Source: Klebsiella sp. BIGb0407
GTDB lineage: Bacteria > Pseudomonadota > Gammaproteobacteria > Enterobacterales > Enterobacteriaceae
Assembly (NCBI RefSeq): GCF_024807845.1
Contig: NZ_JANUEQ010000001.1
Coordinates: forward strand, 1,110,900 to 1,174,899
Reading direction: 5' to 3'
DNA: 64,000 nt
Program-made: the position numbers and the translations under genes
Part shown: one piece after another, positions 10,226 to 20,564 of the stretch
Position numbering within the stretch: position 1 is the stretch's first letter
How the letters are laid out: each line of letters opens with the position of its first letter
The notes under the pieces: model-generated
Databases searched by the model: none
Told to the model about the DNA's origin: nothing
Seen by the model: only the letters and a program-made list of their open reading frames with translations

Positions 10226-12064
10226 CTAAAAATCGTTCAGCAGGCGTTTGAGGTCATCAACGCCTTCCCGCTCTACCCGGTTGTCCAACCACTGGTTGAC
10301 GCGCTGTTTTACTTCGCCTTGCAGCAAGTCACGCAGTACCTTGTCTATCGGCAGGCTGTAGCTCAGTTGCTGCCACGGGCCGTAAACCCGCAGAGGAATG
10401 TAAGCGCCTTCCAGCAGCTGAATCAGTTTATTGTTACTGCCCTGCCAGCCATTCACTCTGACTTTGAACATCACATCACAGACCTCATTGACGATGTTCA
10501 GGGTACCGCTGCCGGTTAAAGCCAGAATACGCGACTTACCGGACATAGAGTTAAGCTGTAAATTGCCGTTATTTAAACGCACCTGAGCGCTCAGGCTGTC
10601 CAGTGCGGTAGTATTTTCGTCATTACCGAGAATAGAAATGCCGTTTGCAGAGCGACTCACGGCCTGCTGGATCAGCTGCTGAAAGTTCATCCCCTGGAGC
10701 AACGCCTGAGTCAGGTTGATTTGCGCATTGCCCTGCCAGTTTTCACGGAAGGCACTTGCCGTCAGGGCATTACCGCTCAGTGTTCCGTTCAGGGATAACA
10801 GACCGGTGACCACCACCGGATAGTTAAAGGCGTTTAAAATCGTGCCAATTTCAATCTGATTAAGCTGCGGCTGGAAACTGTACACCGGTTTCGCACCGCG
10901 GACATCAAGGGAGCCTGGCAGAGATAAATTACCGTTACCTATCTGGCCATTCAGCGTCTCAATCTTCAGCAAGCCTTTACGGTTGCTCAGCGCGGTCTGG
11001 AGCCCGGTGATATTGAGGCCGCGCCACTGGAGCGTATCGGCGATAAGACTGATATCTGCCTGTGTGGTACGTAGTGTCTGGTAATCAGGCTCAGGGTGTT
11101 CCGCTATCACAGGCCGGGGGGGATTAGTGACTACCGCCGCGGCGCTATTACGGTTATCCGCCATCAGCAGGTTATCAATATTCAGTTTCTGTGACTGCAG
11201 ATTAACCGCCAGTACTGGCGCATCGCTCAGGGTATAGCTTATCGCACCTTTCACATCACTATCGTTGGCGGTAAACCGGGGGATATTCAGGTCGAATTTT
11301 TGGGGCTGTGCGCCGTCTTCTTCCTGCCAGTGCAGGGAAAATTCGCCGTTCCCTTTAATGCCATCCGCCAGTAAACCCGCGCCCTGAAGCTGATAATCGA
11401 ACGATGACACTTTAGCAATTAGCTGCTGAGGGTAATCACTGAGGTCAACATCAGCCTGCAGTGAAAAGGTTAAATCCCGCTGATCGCGGGTAATACGGCT
11501 GCTCAGTTCGATTTGCGCTTGTTTGCTTTCGTCCTGTTGCAGATCAAGATTGATATTACGGACGGTAATCTGTTCTTTGTCAGCCCGCTGGAACACCAGC
11601 ACGCTGTCAACAACCCGGAGTTTATCAATAGCAAATGCCCAGCCTTTGCTGGTCGGTGAGGAAGAATAGCTGCCTTCCGGTGCTACAGGGGAATTTGCCG
11701 GACGCTGGGACTGGCTCTCGGGGATAAGCTGTACCACCGCGTCTTTAACCATCACCTGCTTCACCTGAAGCTGATGTGACAGTAGTGGATACAGTGCAAC
11801 ATCAAGGCGCATATTTTCAGCGCTGACAATAGGCTGGCTGGCACCGGGTGCAGTTAATGACATCCGCCCGGATAAAATACTGAGCTGGGGCCAGACGTGC
11901 CAGCGCAGAGGGCCTTCGATATTAAGCTGATAGCCGCTACGGTCTTCGACTTGCTGTACCATCCAGCCACGGAAATCATTGGGGTTAACCAATAAAATCA
12001 ATGCCGAAAGGCCCGCAACTACCACCACGAGCAAAATCATCAATGTGGTCAGGAGTCGTTTCAT
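10226..12064 (-). CDS. asmA: AsmA family inner-membrane protein
   Basis: 612 residues (E. coli AsmA is 617). One N-terminal membrane anchor (LTTLMILLVVVVAGLSALILL) followed by a long periplasmic, beta-rich region beginning NPNDFRGWMVQQVEDRSGY, the classic AsmA opening. AsmA-family proteins form bridge-like structures implicated in phospholipid transport to the outer membrane; asmA mutations suppress OmpF assembly defects. Upstream neighbour dcd gives the E. coli order. Confidence 0.95.
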   Translation of the reverse strand: MKRLLTTLMILLVVVVAGLSALILLVNPNDFRGWMVQQVEDRSGYQLNIEGPLRWHVWPQLSILSGRMSLTAPGASQPIVSAENMRLDVALYPLLSHQLQVKQVMVKDAVVQLIPESQSQRPANSPVAPEGSYSSSPTSKGWAFAIDKLRVVDSVLVFQRADKEQITVRNINLDLQQDESKQAQIELSSRITRDQRDLTFSLQADVDLSDYPQQLIAKVSSFDYQLQGAGLLADGIKGNGEFSLHWQEEDGAQPQKFDLNIPRFTANDSDVKGAISYTLSDAPVLAVNLQSQKLNIDNLLMADNRNSAAAVVTNPPRPVIAEHPEPDYQTLRTTQADISLIADTLQWRGLNITGLQTALSNRKGLLKIETLNGQIGNGNLSLPGSLDVRGAKPVYSFQPQLNQIEIGTILNAFNYPVVVTGLLSLNGTLSGNALTASAFRENWQGNAQINLTQALLQGMNFQQLIQQAVSRSANGISILGNDENTTALDSLSAQVRLNNGNLQLNSMSGKSRILALTGSGTLNIVNEVCDVMFKVRVNGWQGSNNKLIQLLEGAYIPLRVYGPWQQLSYSLPIDKVLRDLLQGEVKQRVNQWLDNRVEREGVDDLKRLLNDF

Positions 12065-12175
12065 AGCATCCTCAGAACGATGATGAACAGGTTTATACCC
12101 TTGGGTATAGCGCTTATCTTAGTTCAAATTGCCGATAATGGTAATAAAGACTAAAAAGATAAGCTTCTGTTGTCA

Positions 12176-12757
12176 TTAGTCTTTATCTATGCGGCTAGCG
12201 ACAGCGCCTTGCTGATCACGGTACTTGGCATCCTGGCGGCGGTTATATGGCCGGGCCGCGGGTCCGCTCAAGGGCTCAAAGCTGAGCGCGCCGATCAGCA
12301 TGCCAGGGCGTAAAGCCAGGGGCAGCTTACCTGAGTTATAGAACTCTAACACGATACAGCCATGCCAGCCGGGATCAATACGGTGCGCCGTGACATGCAC
12401 CATTAAACCGAGCCTGGCAAGCGAGGAACGGCCGTCTAACCAGCCGACTAAATTGGCCGGAATAGTGACTGACTCCAGGGTGACGGCCAGCGCCAGCTCG
12501 CCCGGGTGGAGGAAAAAGGCCTCGCCCTCGGCAAGCACGATTTCTTCGCTCATTACACGTTCAAGCGCCGCGCTGACTTCGTTTTTGGGACCACTCAGGT
12601 CGATAAAAGGGGCGGTATGACCGCTAAAAGTCCGGAATTTATTGCCCAGACGCACATCAACTGTGGCACCACTAATGCGTTCAACCGGAGGACGTGGCGT
12701 AATAGTTAAACGGCCATCGTCCAGCCAGGCTTCAATATCTGTGTCACACAAACGCAT
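12176..12757 (-). CDS. dcd: dCTP deaminase
   Basis: 193 residues, the same length as E. coli Dcd. Deaminates dCTP to dUTP, feeding dTMP synthesis. Visible family motifs are [34 protein letters not shown] (containing the catalytic glutamate) and the substrate loop [10 protein letters not shown]. Trimeric dUTPase-like fold. Confidence 0.97.
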   Translation of the reverse strand: MRLCDTDIEAWLDDGRLTITPRPPVERISGATVDVRLGNKFRTFSGHTAPFIDLSGPKNEVSAALERVMSEEIVLAEGEAFFLHPGELALAVTLESVTIPANLVGWLDGRSSLARLGLMVHVTAHRIDPGWHGCIVLEFYNSGKLPLALRPGMLIGALSFEPLSGPAARPYNRRQDAKYRDQQGAVASRIDKD

Positions 12758-12833
12758 TATGGGCTCTCCTTATCAAATTTAATCAACCGTCAGTCAAAGG
12801 GCGTTATGCCCCCCAGGTTGTCCGGATATTACC

Positions 12834-12960
12834 TATACCCGTCATACTTCAAGTTGCTTGGGTGTTGCCGGCGCTCAGGCCGCGAATCACATAGTTATCT
12901 ATGCTCATCGACGGCCTTCTCTTTGCGCCTGGGAGCAACTCGAATTATTTTGGGTATATA
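12834..12960. repeat. palindromic intergenic repeat, copy 1 (127 bp)
   Basis: Begins TATACCCGTCATACTTCAAG and ends GAATTATTTTGGGTATATA, so the two ends are imperfect inverted repeats; the middle has further dyad symmetry around CACATAGTTATCTATG. It closely matches copy 2 at 13651. Similar roughly 130-bp elements are scattered in Yersinia, Serratia and Pectobacterium intergenic regions (ERIC/YPAL-like class). It lies between dcd and udk, just past the udk stop. Confidence 0.85.
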
Positions 12961-12966
12961 TCTCTG

Positions 12967-13608
12967 TTATTCAAAAAACTGAGAAATCTTCGCTTTCAGG
13001 ATATCAATGGCAATACGGTTTTTCCCACCGCGCGGCACAATAATATCGGCATACTGCTTCGATGGCTCAATAAATTGCAGGAACATCGGCCGTACGGTTT
13101 TCTGGTACTGAGCCATTACCGAGTCCATTGAACGCCCGCGCTCGTTAACATCACGCTTCATTCGGCGCATCAGACAAATATCCAGCGGCGTATCAACGAA
13201 GATAGAAAAGTTCATCTCCTGACGTAACCGGGCATCGGTCAGCAGCAAAATGCCTTCGAGGATAATCACCTTTTTAGGCACCAGATGAATGCTTTTTTCC
13301 ATCCGCGTGTGTTCTACATAGCTGTAGACCGGCAGTTCAATCGCCTGACCCGATTTGAGCATTTGCAAATGCTGGAATAACAGGTTGTGATCCATGGCGC
13401 TGGGATGGTCGTAATTGGTCTTGACCCGCTCTTCCATCGACAGATGGCTTTGGTCTTTATAATAACTATCTTCCGGAATGACACCTATGTGCTCATCACC
13501 TACTTGTTCACGCAGTTCTCTATAGAGTGTACTGGCAATAAGGCTTTTCCCTGAAGCCGATGCGCCGGCTATTCCTATAATGACGCATTGATGAGACTGT
13601 TCAGTCAT
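12967..13608 (-). CDS. udk: uridine kinase
   Basis: 213 residues, identical length to E. coli Udk. Phosphorylates uridine and cytidine in pyrimidine salvage. P-loop GASASGKS at 15-22, then [20 protein letters not shown] and the lid region [20 protein letters not shown], all near identical to E. coli. The frame runs back to a TTG at 13629 but the ATG at 13608 gives the family start [12 protein letters not shown]. Confidence 0.97.
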   Translation of the reverse strand: MTEQSHQCVIIGIAGASASGKSLIASTLYRELREQVGDEHIGVIPEDSYYKDQSHLSMEERVKTNYDHPSAMDHNLLFQHLQMLKSGQAIELPVYSYVEHTRMEKSIHLVPKKVIILEGILLLTDARLRQEMNFSIFVDTPLDICLMRRMKRDVNERGRSMDSVMAQYQKTVRPMFLQFIEPSKQYADIIVPRGGKNRIAIDILKAKISQFFE

Positions 13609-13650
13609 GTTTTTACGGCCTGAATACAAAAGTTATATGGGAGGATGCGC

Positions 13651-13778
13651 TATACCCGTCATACTTCAACTTGCTTGGGTGTTGCCTGCGTTCAGCCAGC
13701 CGAATTACATAGTTTGTCTATGCTCATCGCCTGTCTGAACTTGGCGCCTACAAGCAACTTGAATTATTTGGGTATATA
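13651..13778. repeat. palindromic intergenic repeat, copy 2 (128 bp)
   Basis: Begins TATACCCGTCATACTTCAAC and ends GAATTATTTGGGTATATA, with internal symmetry around CATAGTTTGTCTATG. Related over its whole length to the copy at 12834-12960, in the same orientation. It sits just upstream of the udk start. Confidence 0.87.
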
Positions 13779-13793
13779 CCCGTCATACTTCAG
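13775..13793. repeat. truncated third copy of the palindromic repeat
   Basis: Directly after copy 2, sharing its last four bases, the 19 bases TATACCCGTCATACTTCAG repeat the element's left end and then diverge. It looks like the remnant of a tandem or nested insertion. Confidence 0.75.
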
Positions 13794-14205
13794 TGAGCGG
13801 GATATCTACGCTAAACGCCGCAAGTATAGGGTTAACAGCTAGCTGATACCAGTCCGTTGCCGGGCATATTTACCATAAAATGCCGGAATACCCTTTTTTT
13901 CTTACTCTCAAGCCTTCTTGCTTTAAGCTGCCTGAACGGGATAAACATCGCAAATTATTTCGGACATAAAGGGTATATTTAACAAAACGTTCGTATGAAT
14001 TATAAAAAGTTTGTACTAGCATATAACCCGCCAAGCTTAAGTTACCTGGATGTGACTGTCGTGAAACGCGTTAAATTACAGTGTCTGTCTATGCCTGAAG
14101 GTGCCCTTTGCGTTGTACCTGATAGTCATTTTAATGCGTTAGAGTCTCGTTTAAATTCTTTTTTATTTACTTCGCCCGGGCCTGTAGCCTGGCGTATGGG
14201 CAGTA
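13794..14205. other. dgcE upstream region
   Basis: About 410 bases with no convincing gene. A 75-codon frame ending inside dgcE (13995-14222) has no homology features and overlaps the next start in another frame. The region should hold promoters for dgcE (plus) and udk (minus); I do not see a strong sigma-70 pair. Confidence 0.5.
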
Positions 14206-17200
14206 ATGAAGCAAAACAATAAACCAGCAATATTCGCACAGAGTTCGCTGACACTATTGCTCAGCCTGGGGCTCCTCAGCTTTATTTTCACCCTCTATAC
14301 GCGCACGCTGACGGACGGCTACGCGGCAGTAGCTCCGCTGTGGTTAGTCACCGGATTAATGATGGCGGCCTTCTATCGCAACCCCATTAACCTCTGGCCT
14401 TATATTGCACTGGTCTGCGCGACGGGCTGCTTTATTGCCAGCGGCCTCTGGCATAACCTGAGCCTGGTCTCTTTTACTTTCACCCTTATTAATGTCATTG
14501 AAGCGCTGGCAGGCGCATTACTGTTACGCCGCTTGCTGCCCGCCGATAACCCCTTAGCCAGCCTCAACGACTGGGGTAAAATGCTGCTCTGTGGCACGGT
14601 TATCCCGTCGGTGCTTGGCGGAATACTCGCAAGCCCTCTCGCCGGTGCTATCGATCTGTCTGCAATAAAATTATTCTCAATCTGGGTTTCGGCAGATGCA
14701 GTGGGAATTCTGGCATTTTTACCTATTGGTCTGCTATTTAAGCCCTCGGCATTGCCTCAGAGTTATCACCTGCAGTGGCTGACGGAGAGCGCTATCACTC
14801 TGGCCGTCACCTTATTACTGGGGTATTTAGCGCTGAGCTACCTGCCCTGGCCGTTAACCTTTATCATCGTTATCTTAATGTGGAGTGCAATCAGGTTACC
14901 CAGACTGCACGCCTTTATGCTGTTTTTTGCCACCGTGATTATCATGTCCACCGTAATTGCAACCGGCTATTTTTCACTCGACACGGTCAAACATAGCGCC
15001 AGTTCCAGCGTGCTTGCTTATACCCCCTGGCTGCCGTTCCTGATGTTACTGCTCCCGGCCAATACCATGACCATGGTGATGTATGCCTTCAGGGAAGAGC
15101 GTAAATTAATTGCCGCCAGTGAGACCCGGTTTCGTAATGCGATGGAATATTCCGCAATCGGAATGGCCCTTGTCTCGCCGGAAGGAAAATGGCTTCAGGT
15201 CAATCAGTCTTTATGCCGTTTTCTGGGGTACTCATCTAACGAATTACTGGCGTTAACTTTCCAGCAGATTACCTGGCCGGGCGATTTAAAAAGTGACCTC
15301 GAAAAACTGGAAAAACTGGCTACCGGTGAAATCAACAGTTATTCGATGGAAAAACGTTATTACACCAGCGAAGGAAATGTCGTCTGGGCGCTGCTTACCG
15401 CCTCCGTAGTACGAGACGCGGACGGTGAACCGCTTTATTACATCGCCCAGATTGAAGATATCAATGAGCTGAAGCATAGCGAACAGGTTAATCGGCAGTT
15501 GATGGAGCGTATTACCCTGGCTAACGAAGCGGGCGGCGTCGGGATCTGGGAGTGGGATGTCATCGATAACTCCCTGAACTGGGATAAGCGGATGTATGAA
15601 CTCTATGATGTTCCACCGCATACTCCCCTGACTTACACCGTCTGGCTGCAATGTGTAGTGGAAGAGGACAGAGCCGCTCTCGATCTGTTTGCCCAGCGCA
15701 TTGCTAAAAATAATGAGCATTTCAAACAAGAGTTTCGTATTCAGACCTCAGAGGGTATTCGCCATATCCGTTCATTTGCCAATCGCGTGCTGGCCAGAAA
15801 TGGCGAGACAGAGCGCTTTTTAGGCATCAATATGGATATGACCGAGGTAAAAGAGCTCAATGAAGCCCTTTACCAGGAAAAAGAGCGTCTGCATATCACC
15901 CTCGACTCTATCGGTGAAGCGGTGATTTGCACCGACGTTCAGATGAAAATCACCTTTATGAACCCGATTGCGGAACGCCTCAGCGGCTGTTCCCATAAAG
16001 ACGCGTTAGGCCTGCCGATCCAGAGCGTGCTGCATATTACCCTCGGGGATACCGGGCCAATTCTGACGGATATTTATAACGGCATATTCTCACACCCGCT
16101 GATTGAGCAGGATATGGTGCTGCATTCGCGCCATGGCGATCACTATGATATTCATTACAGCCTGACGCCACTGACCACCCTTGATGGCCATAATATTGGC
16201 TCGGTGATGGTTATTCAGGATGTCACTGAGTCGAAGAATATGCTGAAGCAGCTAAGTTACAGTGCTTCCCATGACAGCCTGACCCAGCTGGCTAACCGCT
16301 ATAGTTTTGAAAATCAACTGCGGCAGTTACTGCAAGAGGCCATCGAGCATCGTCAGCAGCATGCGCTGGTATTTTTTGACCTCGACCGTTTTAAAGCCGT
16401 CAATGACACCGCGGGCCATGCTGCCGGAGATGCCCTGCTGCGGGAACTCTCCGCCATGGTACTCAGTATGCTGCGTACCGGCGATCTGCTGGCCCGTTTA
16501 GGCGGGGATGAGTTCGCGCTGATACTGCCAAACTGTTCTATCGACAATGCGTTCCACATTGCCGAGGCGATTATTCGTAATATTAATCACTATGATTTTG
16601 TCTGGGAGGGGGTGCAGTACCGGATTGGTGCCAGCGCCGGGATAACCCGTATTAATAGTGATAATGCCGTGGCGGAGGAAGTGTTATCCCAGGCGGATCT
16701 TGCCTGTTACGCCTCAAAAAATAGCGGACGCGGCCGGGTTACTGTCTATGACCCACATCAGCTCCAGGCTTCAGCGGGGAATAACAGCCTGCAGATAAAA
16801 GAAATACGCGAGATTATTCATCAGAATCAGATAATGATTGTTGCCCAGTCTATTGCCCCGGTACGGGTCTCGGCGACCACCAGCTTCTATTTCTTATCCC
16901 TGCGTTTCTGGCGCAATAACTCAGAAGTCATTAATGAAGAGACGCTCAGATCCCAGTTACAAGACCCGGGATTACAGTACGATTTAGATCTGCGGGTGAT
17001 TAAAGAGTTCTTTAGTCGCTTTGCCGGCACACTGACCTGTAAAGGCTTTGGGGTGACGCTGCCCATTTCAGCGGTAGGACTCTCAAGTAAAAGCTTAGTC
17101 AATGAACTGCTGAATGCCTTGGCCAAATATAAAATGCCAGCCCGTTTGCTGCATTTATCCATTTCCAGCGAAGTCCTGTCTCATGCCTCGACCCAGTTGA

Positions 17201-17550
17201 ATGATAATCTGCAGAAGCTCAAACAGGCAGGGTGTAAGCTACTGATTAGCCATGTTAATCGTGCACCTGAAATGTTAAACACCGTGAATCGTCAGTTATT
17301 TGACTATGTGGTGATTGACTCCGAGCTGATGGTGAATATTCACGAAAATGTGATGAATGAAATGATGGTGTCGATTATTCACGGCCACGCGCATCGCCTG
17401 TCATTACGTTCGATCGCCGGGCCTGCTGAAACTCAGGCGCAGTTCGATGCTGTCTCGGCACTGGGCATTGACTTAATGTTTGGTGAATCTGTGTCCCCTG
17501 CTCAGCCGCTGGACTCACTGCTCAGTCATAGCTACTTCGCGATTAATTAA
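14206..17550 (+). CDS. dgcE: diguanylate cyclase DgcE (YegE)
   Basis: 1114 residues (E. coli 1105). An N-terminal membrane region of about 300 residues with 8-10 hydrophobic helices (MASE1 sensor) is followed by three PAS/PAC modules (about 305-690), a GGDEF domain with intact RLGGDEFALIL (GGDEF at 766-770), and a C-terminal EAL-like domain. The EAL-like part lacks an EAL motif (IMIVAQSIAPV at its expected place), so it is catalytically dead. It makes c-di-GMP and in E. coli promotes curli and biofilm through DgcM/CsgD. Confidence 0.96.
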   Translation: MKQNNKPAIFAQSSLTLLLSLGLLSFIFTLYTRTLTDGYAAVAPLWLVTGLMMAAFYRNPINLWPYIALVCATGCFIASGLWHNLSLVSFTFTLINVIEALAGALLLRRLLPADNPLASLNDWGKMLLCGTVIPSVLGGILASPLAGAIDLSAIKLFSIWVSADAVGILAFLPIGLLFKPSALPQSYHLQWLTESAITLAVTLLLGYLALSYLPWPLTFIIVILMWSAIRLPRLHAFMLFFATVIIMSTVIATGYFSLDTVKHSASSSVLAYTPWLPFLMLLLPANTMTMVMYAFREERKLIAASETRFRNAMEYSAIGMALVSPEGKWLQVNQSLCRFLGYSSNELLALTFQQITWPGDLKSDLEKLEKLATGEINSYSMEKRYYTSEGNVVWALLTASVVRDADGEPLYYIAQIEDINELKHSEQVNRQLMERITLANEAGGVGIWEWDVIDNSLNWDKRMYELYDVPPHTPLTYTVWLQCVVEEDRAALDLFAQRIAKNNEHFKQEFRIQTSEGIRHIRSFANRVLARNGETERFLGINMDMTEVKELNEALYQEKERLHITLDSIGEAVICTDVQMKITFMNPIAERLSGCSHKDALGLPIQSVLHITLGDTGPILTDIYNGIFSHPLIEQDMVLHSRHGDHYDIHYSLTPLTTLDGHNIGSVMVIQDVTESKNMLKQLSYSASHDSLTQLANRYSFENQLRQLLQEAIEHRQQHALVFFDLDRFKAVNDTAGHAAGDALLRELSAMVLSMLRTGDLLARLGGDEFALILPNCSIDNAFHIAEAIIRNINHYDFVWEGVQYRIGASAGITRINSDNAVAEEVLSQADLACYASKNSGRGRVTVYDPHQLQASAGNNSLQIKEIREIIHQNQIMIVAQSIAPVRVSATTSFYFLSLRFWRNNSEVINEETLRSQLQDPGLQYDLDLRVIKEFFSRFAGTLTCKGFGVTLPISAVGLSSKSLVNELLNALAKYKMPARLLHLSISSEVLSHASTQLNDNLQKLKQAGCKLLISHVNRAPEMLNTVNRQLFDYVVIDSELMVNIHENVMNEMMVSIIHGHAHRLSLRSIAGPAETQAQFDAVSALGIDLMFGESVSPAQPLDSLLSHSYFAIN

Positions 17551-17779
17551 ATCCTTATTCTGGCATGCCCTTGCTGGTGTCATCCGTCGTCAGTCCCTGG
17601 CTGGCGACGGTTCATGATGCGCTCCGCGCTGACTTATCCCTGACATTCTCTTTTACTCAGCGACAGCTTAGGATGAAATTTATTCCATCAGCTGCTCAGT
17701 TGCAGTTATTCGGTTGCCGAGCGGCGTTCATTCCGCTAAAGTCGCCCGCTTCTCAATGGCATGGGGATGGATAATTAAC
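17551..17779. other. short gap where alkA would lie in E. coli
   Basis: 229 bases between dgcE and yegD. In E. coli alkA occupies this interval on the opposite strand; there is no trace of it here on either strand. The segment contains only the yegD leader. Confidence 0.6.
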
Positions 17780-19132
17780 ATGAATATTGGTTTTGACTAC
17801 GGCACTGCAAACTGCTCTGTCGCGATAATGCGTGAAGGTAAACCGCAATTACTGGAGATGGAGCAAGGCTCTACATTTCTTCCGTCGATGTTATGTGCAC
17901 CGACTCGTGAAGCGGTCAGTGAGTGGTTATATCGCCATCATGATGTTCCGGCTAACCGGGATGAAACCCAGGCGTTATTACGTCGGGCGGTGAGTTTTAA
18001 CCGCGAAGAGGATATTGAAGTTCTGCCCGGCAGTGTGCAGTTTGGCTTACAGTCACTGCGCCAGTATATGGAAGACCCTGAAGAGGTGTACTTCGTGAAA
18101 TCGCCGAAGTCGTTTCTCGGCGCTACCGGACTAAAACCTCAGCAAGTTGCGCTATTTGAAGACCTGGTCTGCGCGATGATGGTACATATTCGCCAGCAAG
18201 CCGCGACGCAGATGAACGACCAGCCGACCCAGGCCGTGATTGGCCGGCCGATTAACTTCCAGGGTATGGGGGGCGAAGAAGCCAACCGTCAGGCGGAAGG
18301 TATTCTGGAACGTGCTGCTCATCGCGCCGGGTTTGACCAGGTCGTCTTTCAGTTTGAACCGGTCGCGGCGGGTCTTGATTTTGAAGCCACGCTGCAAGAA
18401 GAAAAACGCGTGCTGGTAGTGGATATCGGCGGCGGAACTACCGACTGTTCGGTACTGCTGATGGGGCCTGAGTGGCATACCCAGTCAGATCGTACCGCCA
18501 GTTTACTCGGCCACAGTGGTTGCCGGGTCGGCGGTAATGACCTGGATATTATGCTGGCCTTTAAACAACTTTCACCGCTGCTCGGGATGGGGGGTGAAAT
18601 GCAAAATGGCAACGCTCTGCCGGTACTCCCCTGGTGGAATGCGGTGGCGATTAACGATGTTCCGGCTCAGAATGAGTTTTACGCCAGCGCTAACGGGCGT
18701 GCACTGAATGAGATGCAGTATAATTCCAAAGAACCCGAAAAAGTGGCCTACCTGCACCAGGTCTGGCGTCAGCGCCTGAGCTATCGTCTGGTTCGCGCGG
18801 CGGAAGAGAGTAAAATCGCCCTGTCAAACGCCGGGCAAGTCGCGACTTTACTGCCCTTTATTGCCCCGGGTCTCGGGTGTGATATTAGCCAGCAGGCACT
18901 GGAAGCGGCCATCAGCCAGCCTCTGCAACGGATCATGGAGCAAGTGACTCTGGCGATGAACAGCAGTGATGTACAGCCGGATGTGATTTATCTGACCGGG
19001 GGCAGTGCGCGTTCTCCACTGTTACGCGCCGCACTCAGCCGTCAGCTGCCGGGTATTCCGATTGCCGGCGGAGATGACTTCGGCTCGGTAACTCAGGGGC
19101 TGGCGCGCTGGTCTGAGATTATTTTCCGCTAG
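17780..19132 (+). CDS. yegD: Hsp70-family chaperone-like protein YegD
   Basis: 450 residues, the E. coli length. The ATPase fold of the actin/Hsp70 superfamily is marked by the phosphate-1 loop IGFDYGTANCSVAIM at the start, the phosphate-2 loop VVDIGGGTTDCSVL and the adenosine motif YLTGGSARSPLLRAAL. No DnaK substrate-binding domain is present. Function is not known. The frame opens upstream at 17714, but the ATG at 17780 gives the conserved N-terminus and has GGATGG upstream. Confidence 0.95.
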   Translation: MNIGFDYGTANCSVAIMREGKPQLLEMEQGSTFLPSMLCAPTREAVSEWLYRHHDVPANRDETQALLRRAVSFNREEDIEVLPGSVQFGLQSLRQYMEDPEEVYFVKSPKSFLGATGLKPQQVALFEDLVCAMMVHIRQQAATQMNDQPTQAVIGRPINFQGMGGEEANRQAEGILERAAHRAGFDQVVFQFEPVAAGLDFEATLQEEKRVLVVDIGGGTTDCSVLLMGPEWHTQSDRTASLLGHSGCRVGGNDLDIMLAFKQLSPLLGMGGEMQNGNALPVLPWWNAVAINDVPAQNEFYASANGRALNEMQYNSKEPEKVAYLHQVWRQRLSYRLVRAAEESKIALSNAGQVATLLPFIAPGLGCDISQQALEAAISQPLQRIMEQVTLAMNSSDVQPDVIYLTGGSARSPLLRAALSRQLPGIPIAGGDDFGSVTQGLARWSEIIFR

Positions 19133-19152
19133 CCGTGAGTTTATTTGTTCTC

Positions 19153-19183
19153 AATATAGCCCCTGTTTAATGGGGGCTATATT
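19153..19183 (+). terminator. hairpin terminator after yegD
   Basis: AATATAGCCCC (19153-19163) pairs with GGGGCTATATT (19173-19183) around a short loop, 20 bases past the yegD stop. The T-run after it is weak, so termination may be partial or the hairpin may protect the mRNA end. Confidence 0.6.
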
Positions 19184-19257
19184 CTCCGCTTAGGGTTCAA
19201 CACCCTCTTTTTAGTGCAGTTTTTTCCATTCAAGCGTAGTATCCATACAGTACTTCT

Positions 19258-19277
19258 TATTTCCTCCATTATTCCCC
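19258..19277 (+). promoter_or_regulatory. candidate BaeR box upstream of mdtA
   Basis: The stretch TTTCCTCCATTATTCCCC resembles the reported E. coli BaeR recognition sequence (TTTTTCTCCATNATTGGC), notably the CTCCATTATT core at 19264-19273. It lies about 60 bases before the mdtA ATG, where BaeR binds to activate mdtABCD-baeSR in E. coli. Match judged by eye. Confidence 0.55.
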
Positions 19278-19331
19278 GGCTATATTTAATTACACTAGCC
19301 CTAATAGTTTTAGAAAGAGAATGATTCTCCT

Positions 19332-20564
19332 ATGACAGGCAAAAACAGGAAAATTTCACGCGGATTATGGCTGGTCGGAATCGTTATTATTCTGGTGGCA
19401 GCCGTATGGTTCTGGCGCAGTCAGCAAGCAGCATCGACATCCGCGCCTCAGGCAAGTCACCGTCAAGGCCCGCCTGCTGGAGGCCCTCGCGGTATGCGCG
19501 GTCCATTGGCACCGGTTCAGGTTGCCACTGCCTCGCAACAAACTGTCCCGCATTTCCTTAATGGCTTAGGTACCGTCACGGCGGCCAATACCGCAACGGT
19601 TCGCAGCCGGGTCGACGGGCCGTTAATCGCGATTCATTTTCAGGAAGGTCAGCAAGTCAGCGCCGGTACGCTGCTGGCTGAAATCGACCCAAGTTCATTT
19701 AAAGTCGCCCTGGCCCAGGCCCAGGGGCAGCTGGCTAAAGACCAGGCGTCACTGAATAATGCCCGCCGGGACTTAACCCGTTACCAGCAGCTGGCTAAAA
19801 CCCAGGTAGCTTCACGCCAGGAGCTGGATGCCCAGCAGGCACTGGTTTCCGAGCTCACCGGAACCGTCGCTGCCAGCCAGGCCTCTGTCGCTAGCGCTCA
19901 GCTTCAGCTGGACTGGAGCCGTATTACTGCGCCCATCAGCGGGCGCGTCGGGTTACGGCAAATCGATGTCGGGAACCAGGTTTCCAGCAGCGATGCGATT
20001 GTGATTATTACCCAGACAGACCCGATTGATGTGGTCTTTACCCTGCCGGAAAGTGATATCAGTACCGTGGTAAAAGCCCAGGCTACCCAGCCTGCCCTGC
20101 CGGTTGAGGTCTGGGATCGTACTAATCGGCAACAGCTGGGTCAGGGAACCCTGCTCAGCCTGGATAATCAGATAGACCCCACCACCGCCACAATTAAACT
20201 GAAAGCGCGCTTTGCTAATCAGGAAGGCTTGCTGTTCCCGAATCAGTTTGTGAATACGCGTATGCAAGTCGCAACGCAGGAAGATGCCATCGTTATTCCG
20301 GCTTCGGCCTTACAGATGGGCAGTGAAGGCCACTTTGTCTGGGCCGTCAGCGCGGACAATAAAGTCAGCAAACAGCTGGTTACGCCTGGTGTACAGAACA
20401 GCAGGACGGTAGTGATTCAAACTGGCCTCTCGGACGGCGAGCGCGTGGTTACCGATGGGCTGGATCGCCTGACCGACGGTGCGCAGGTTGAAATCGTCGA
20501 GCCTGTAGATGCCAGTGCTGCAGCGCCAGCTGAGCGTAAACCACGCAGAGCACAGGCATCATGA
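19332..20564 (+). CDS. mdtA: MdtA, RND efflux periplasmic adaptor
   Basis: 410 residues (E. coli 415). An N-terminal membrane anchor ([17 protein letters not shown]), then a lipoyl/barrel-sandwich half-motif ([20 protein letters not shown]), a coiled-coil hairpin (about 125-180) and the second half ([20 protein letters not shown]). It bridges the MdtBC pump and TolC. It overlaps mdtB by four bases (ATGA). Confidence 0.97.
   Translation: MTGKNRKISRGLWLVGIVIILVAAVWFWRSQQAASTSAPQASHRQGPPAGGPRGMRGPLAPVQVATASQQTVPHFLNGLGTVTAANTATVRSRVDGPLIAIHFQEGQQVSAGTLLAEIDPSSFKVALAQAQGQLAKDQASLNNARRDLTRYQQLAKTQVASRQELDAQQALVSELTGTVAASQASVASAQLQLDWSRITAPISGRVGLRQIDVGNQVSSSDAIVIITQTDPIDVVFTLPESDISTVVKAQATQPALPVEVWDRTNRQQLGQGTLLSLDNQIDPTTATIKLKARFANQEGLLFPNQFVNTRMQVATQEDAIVIPASALQMGSEGHFVWAVSADNKVSKQLVTPGVQNSRTVVIQTGLSDGERVVTDGLDRLTDGAQVEIVEPVDASAAAPAERKPRRAQAS

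Noticed and set aside
13995-14222. 75-codon frame before dgcE
   Set aside because: Overlaps the dgcE start in another frame and shows no protein features; likely chance within the leader.
17714-17779. Longer N-terminus of yegD
   Set aside because: The Hsp70-type phosphate loop starts right at the ATG at 17780; the upstream codons add no conserved sequence.
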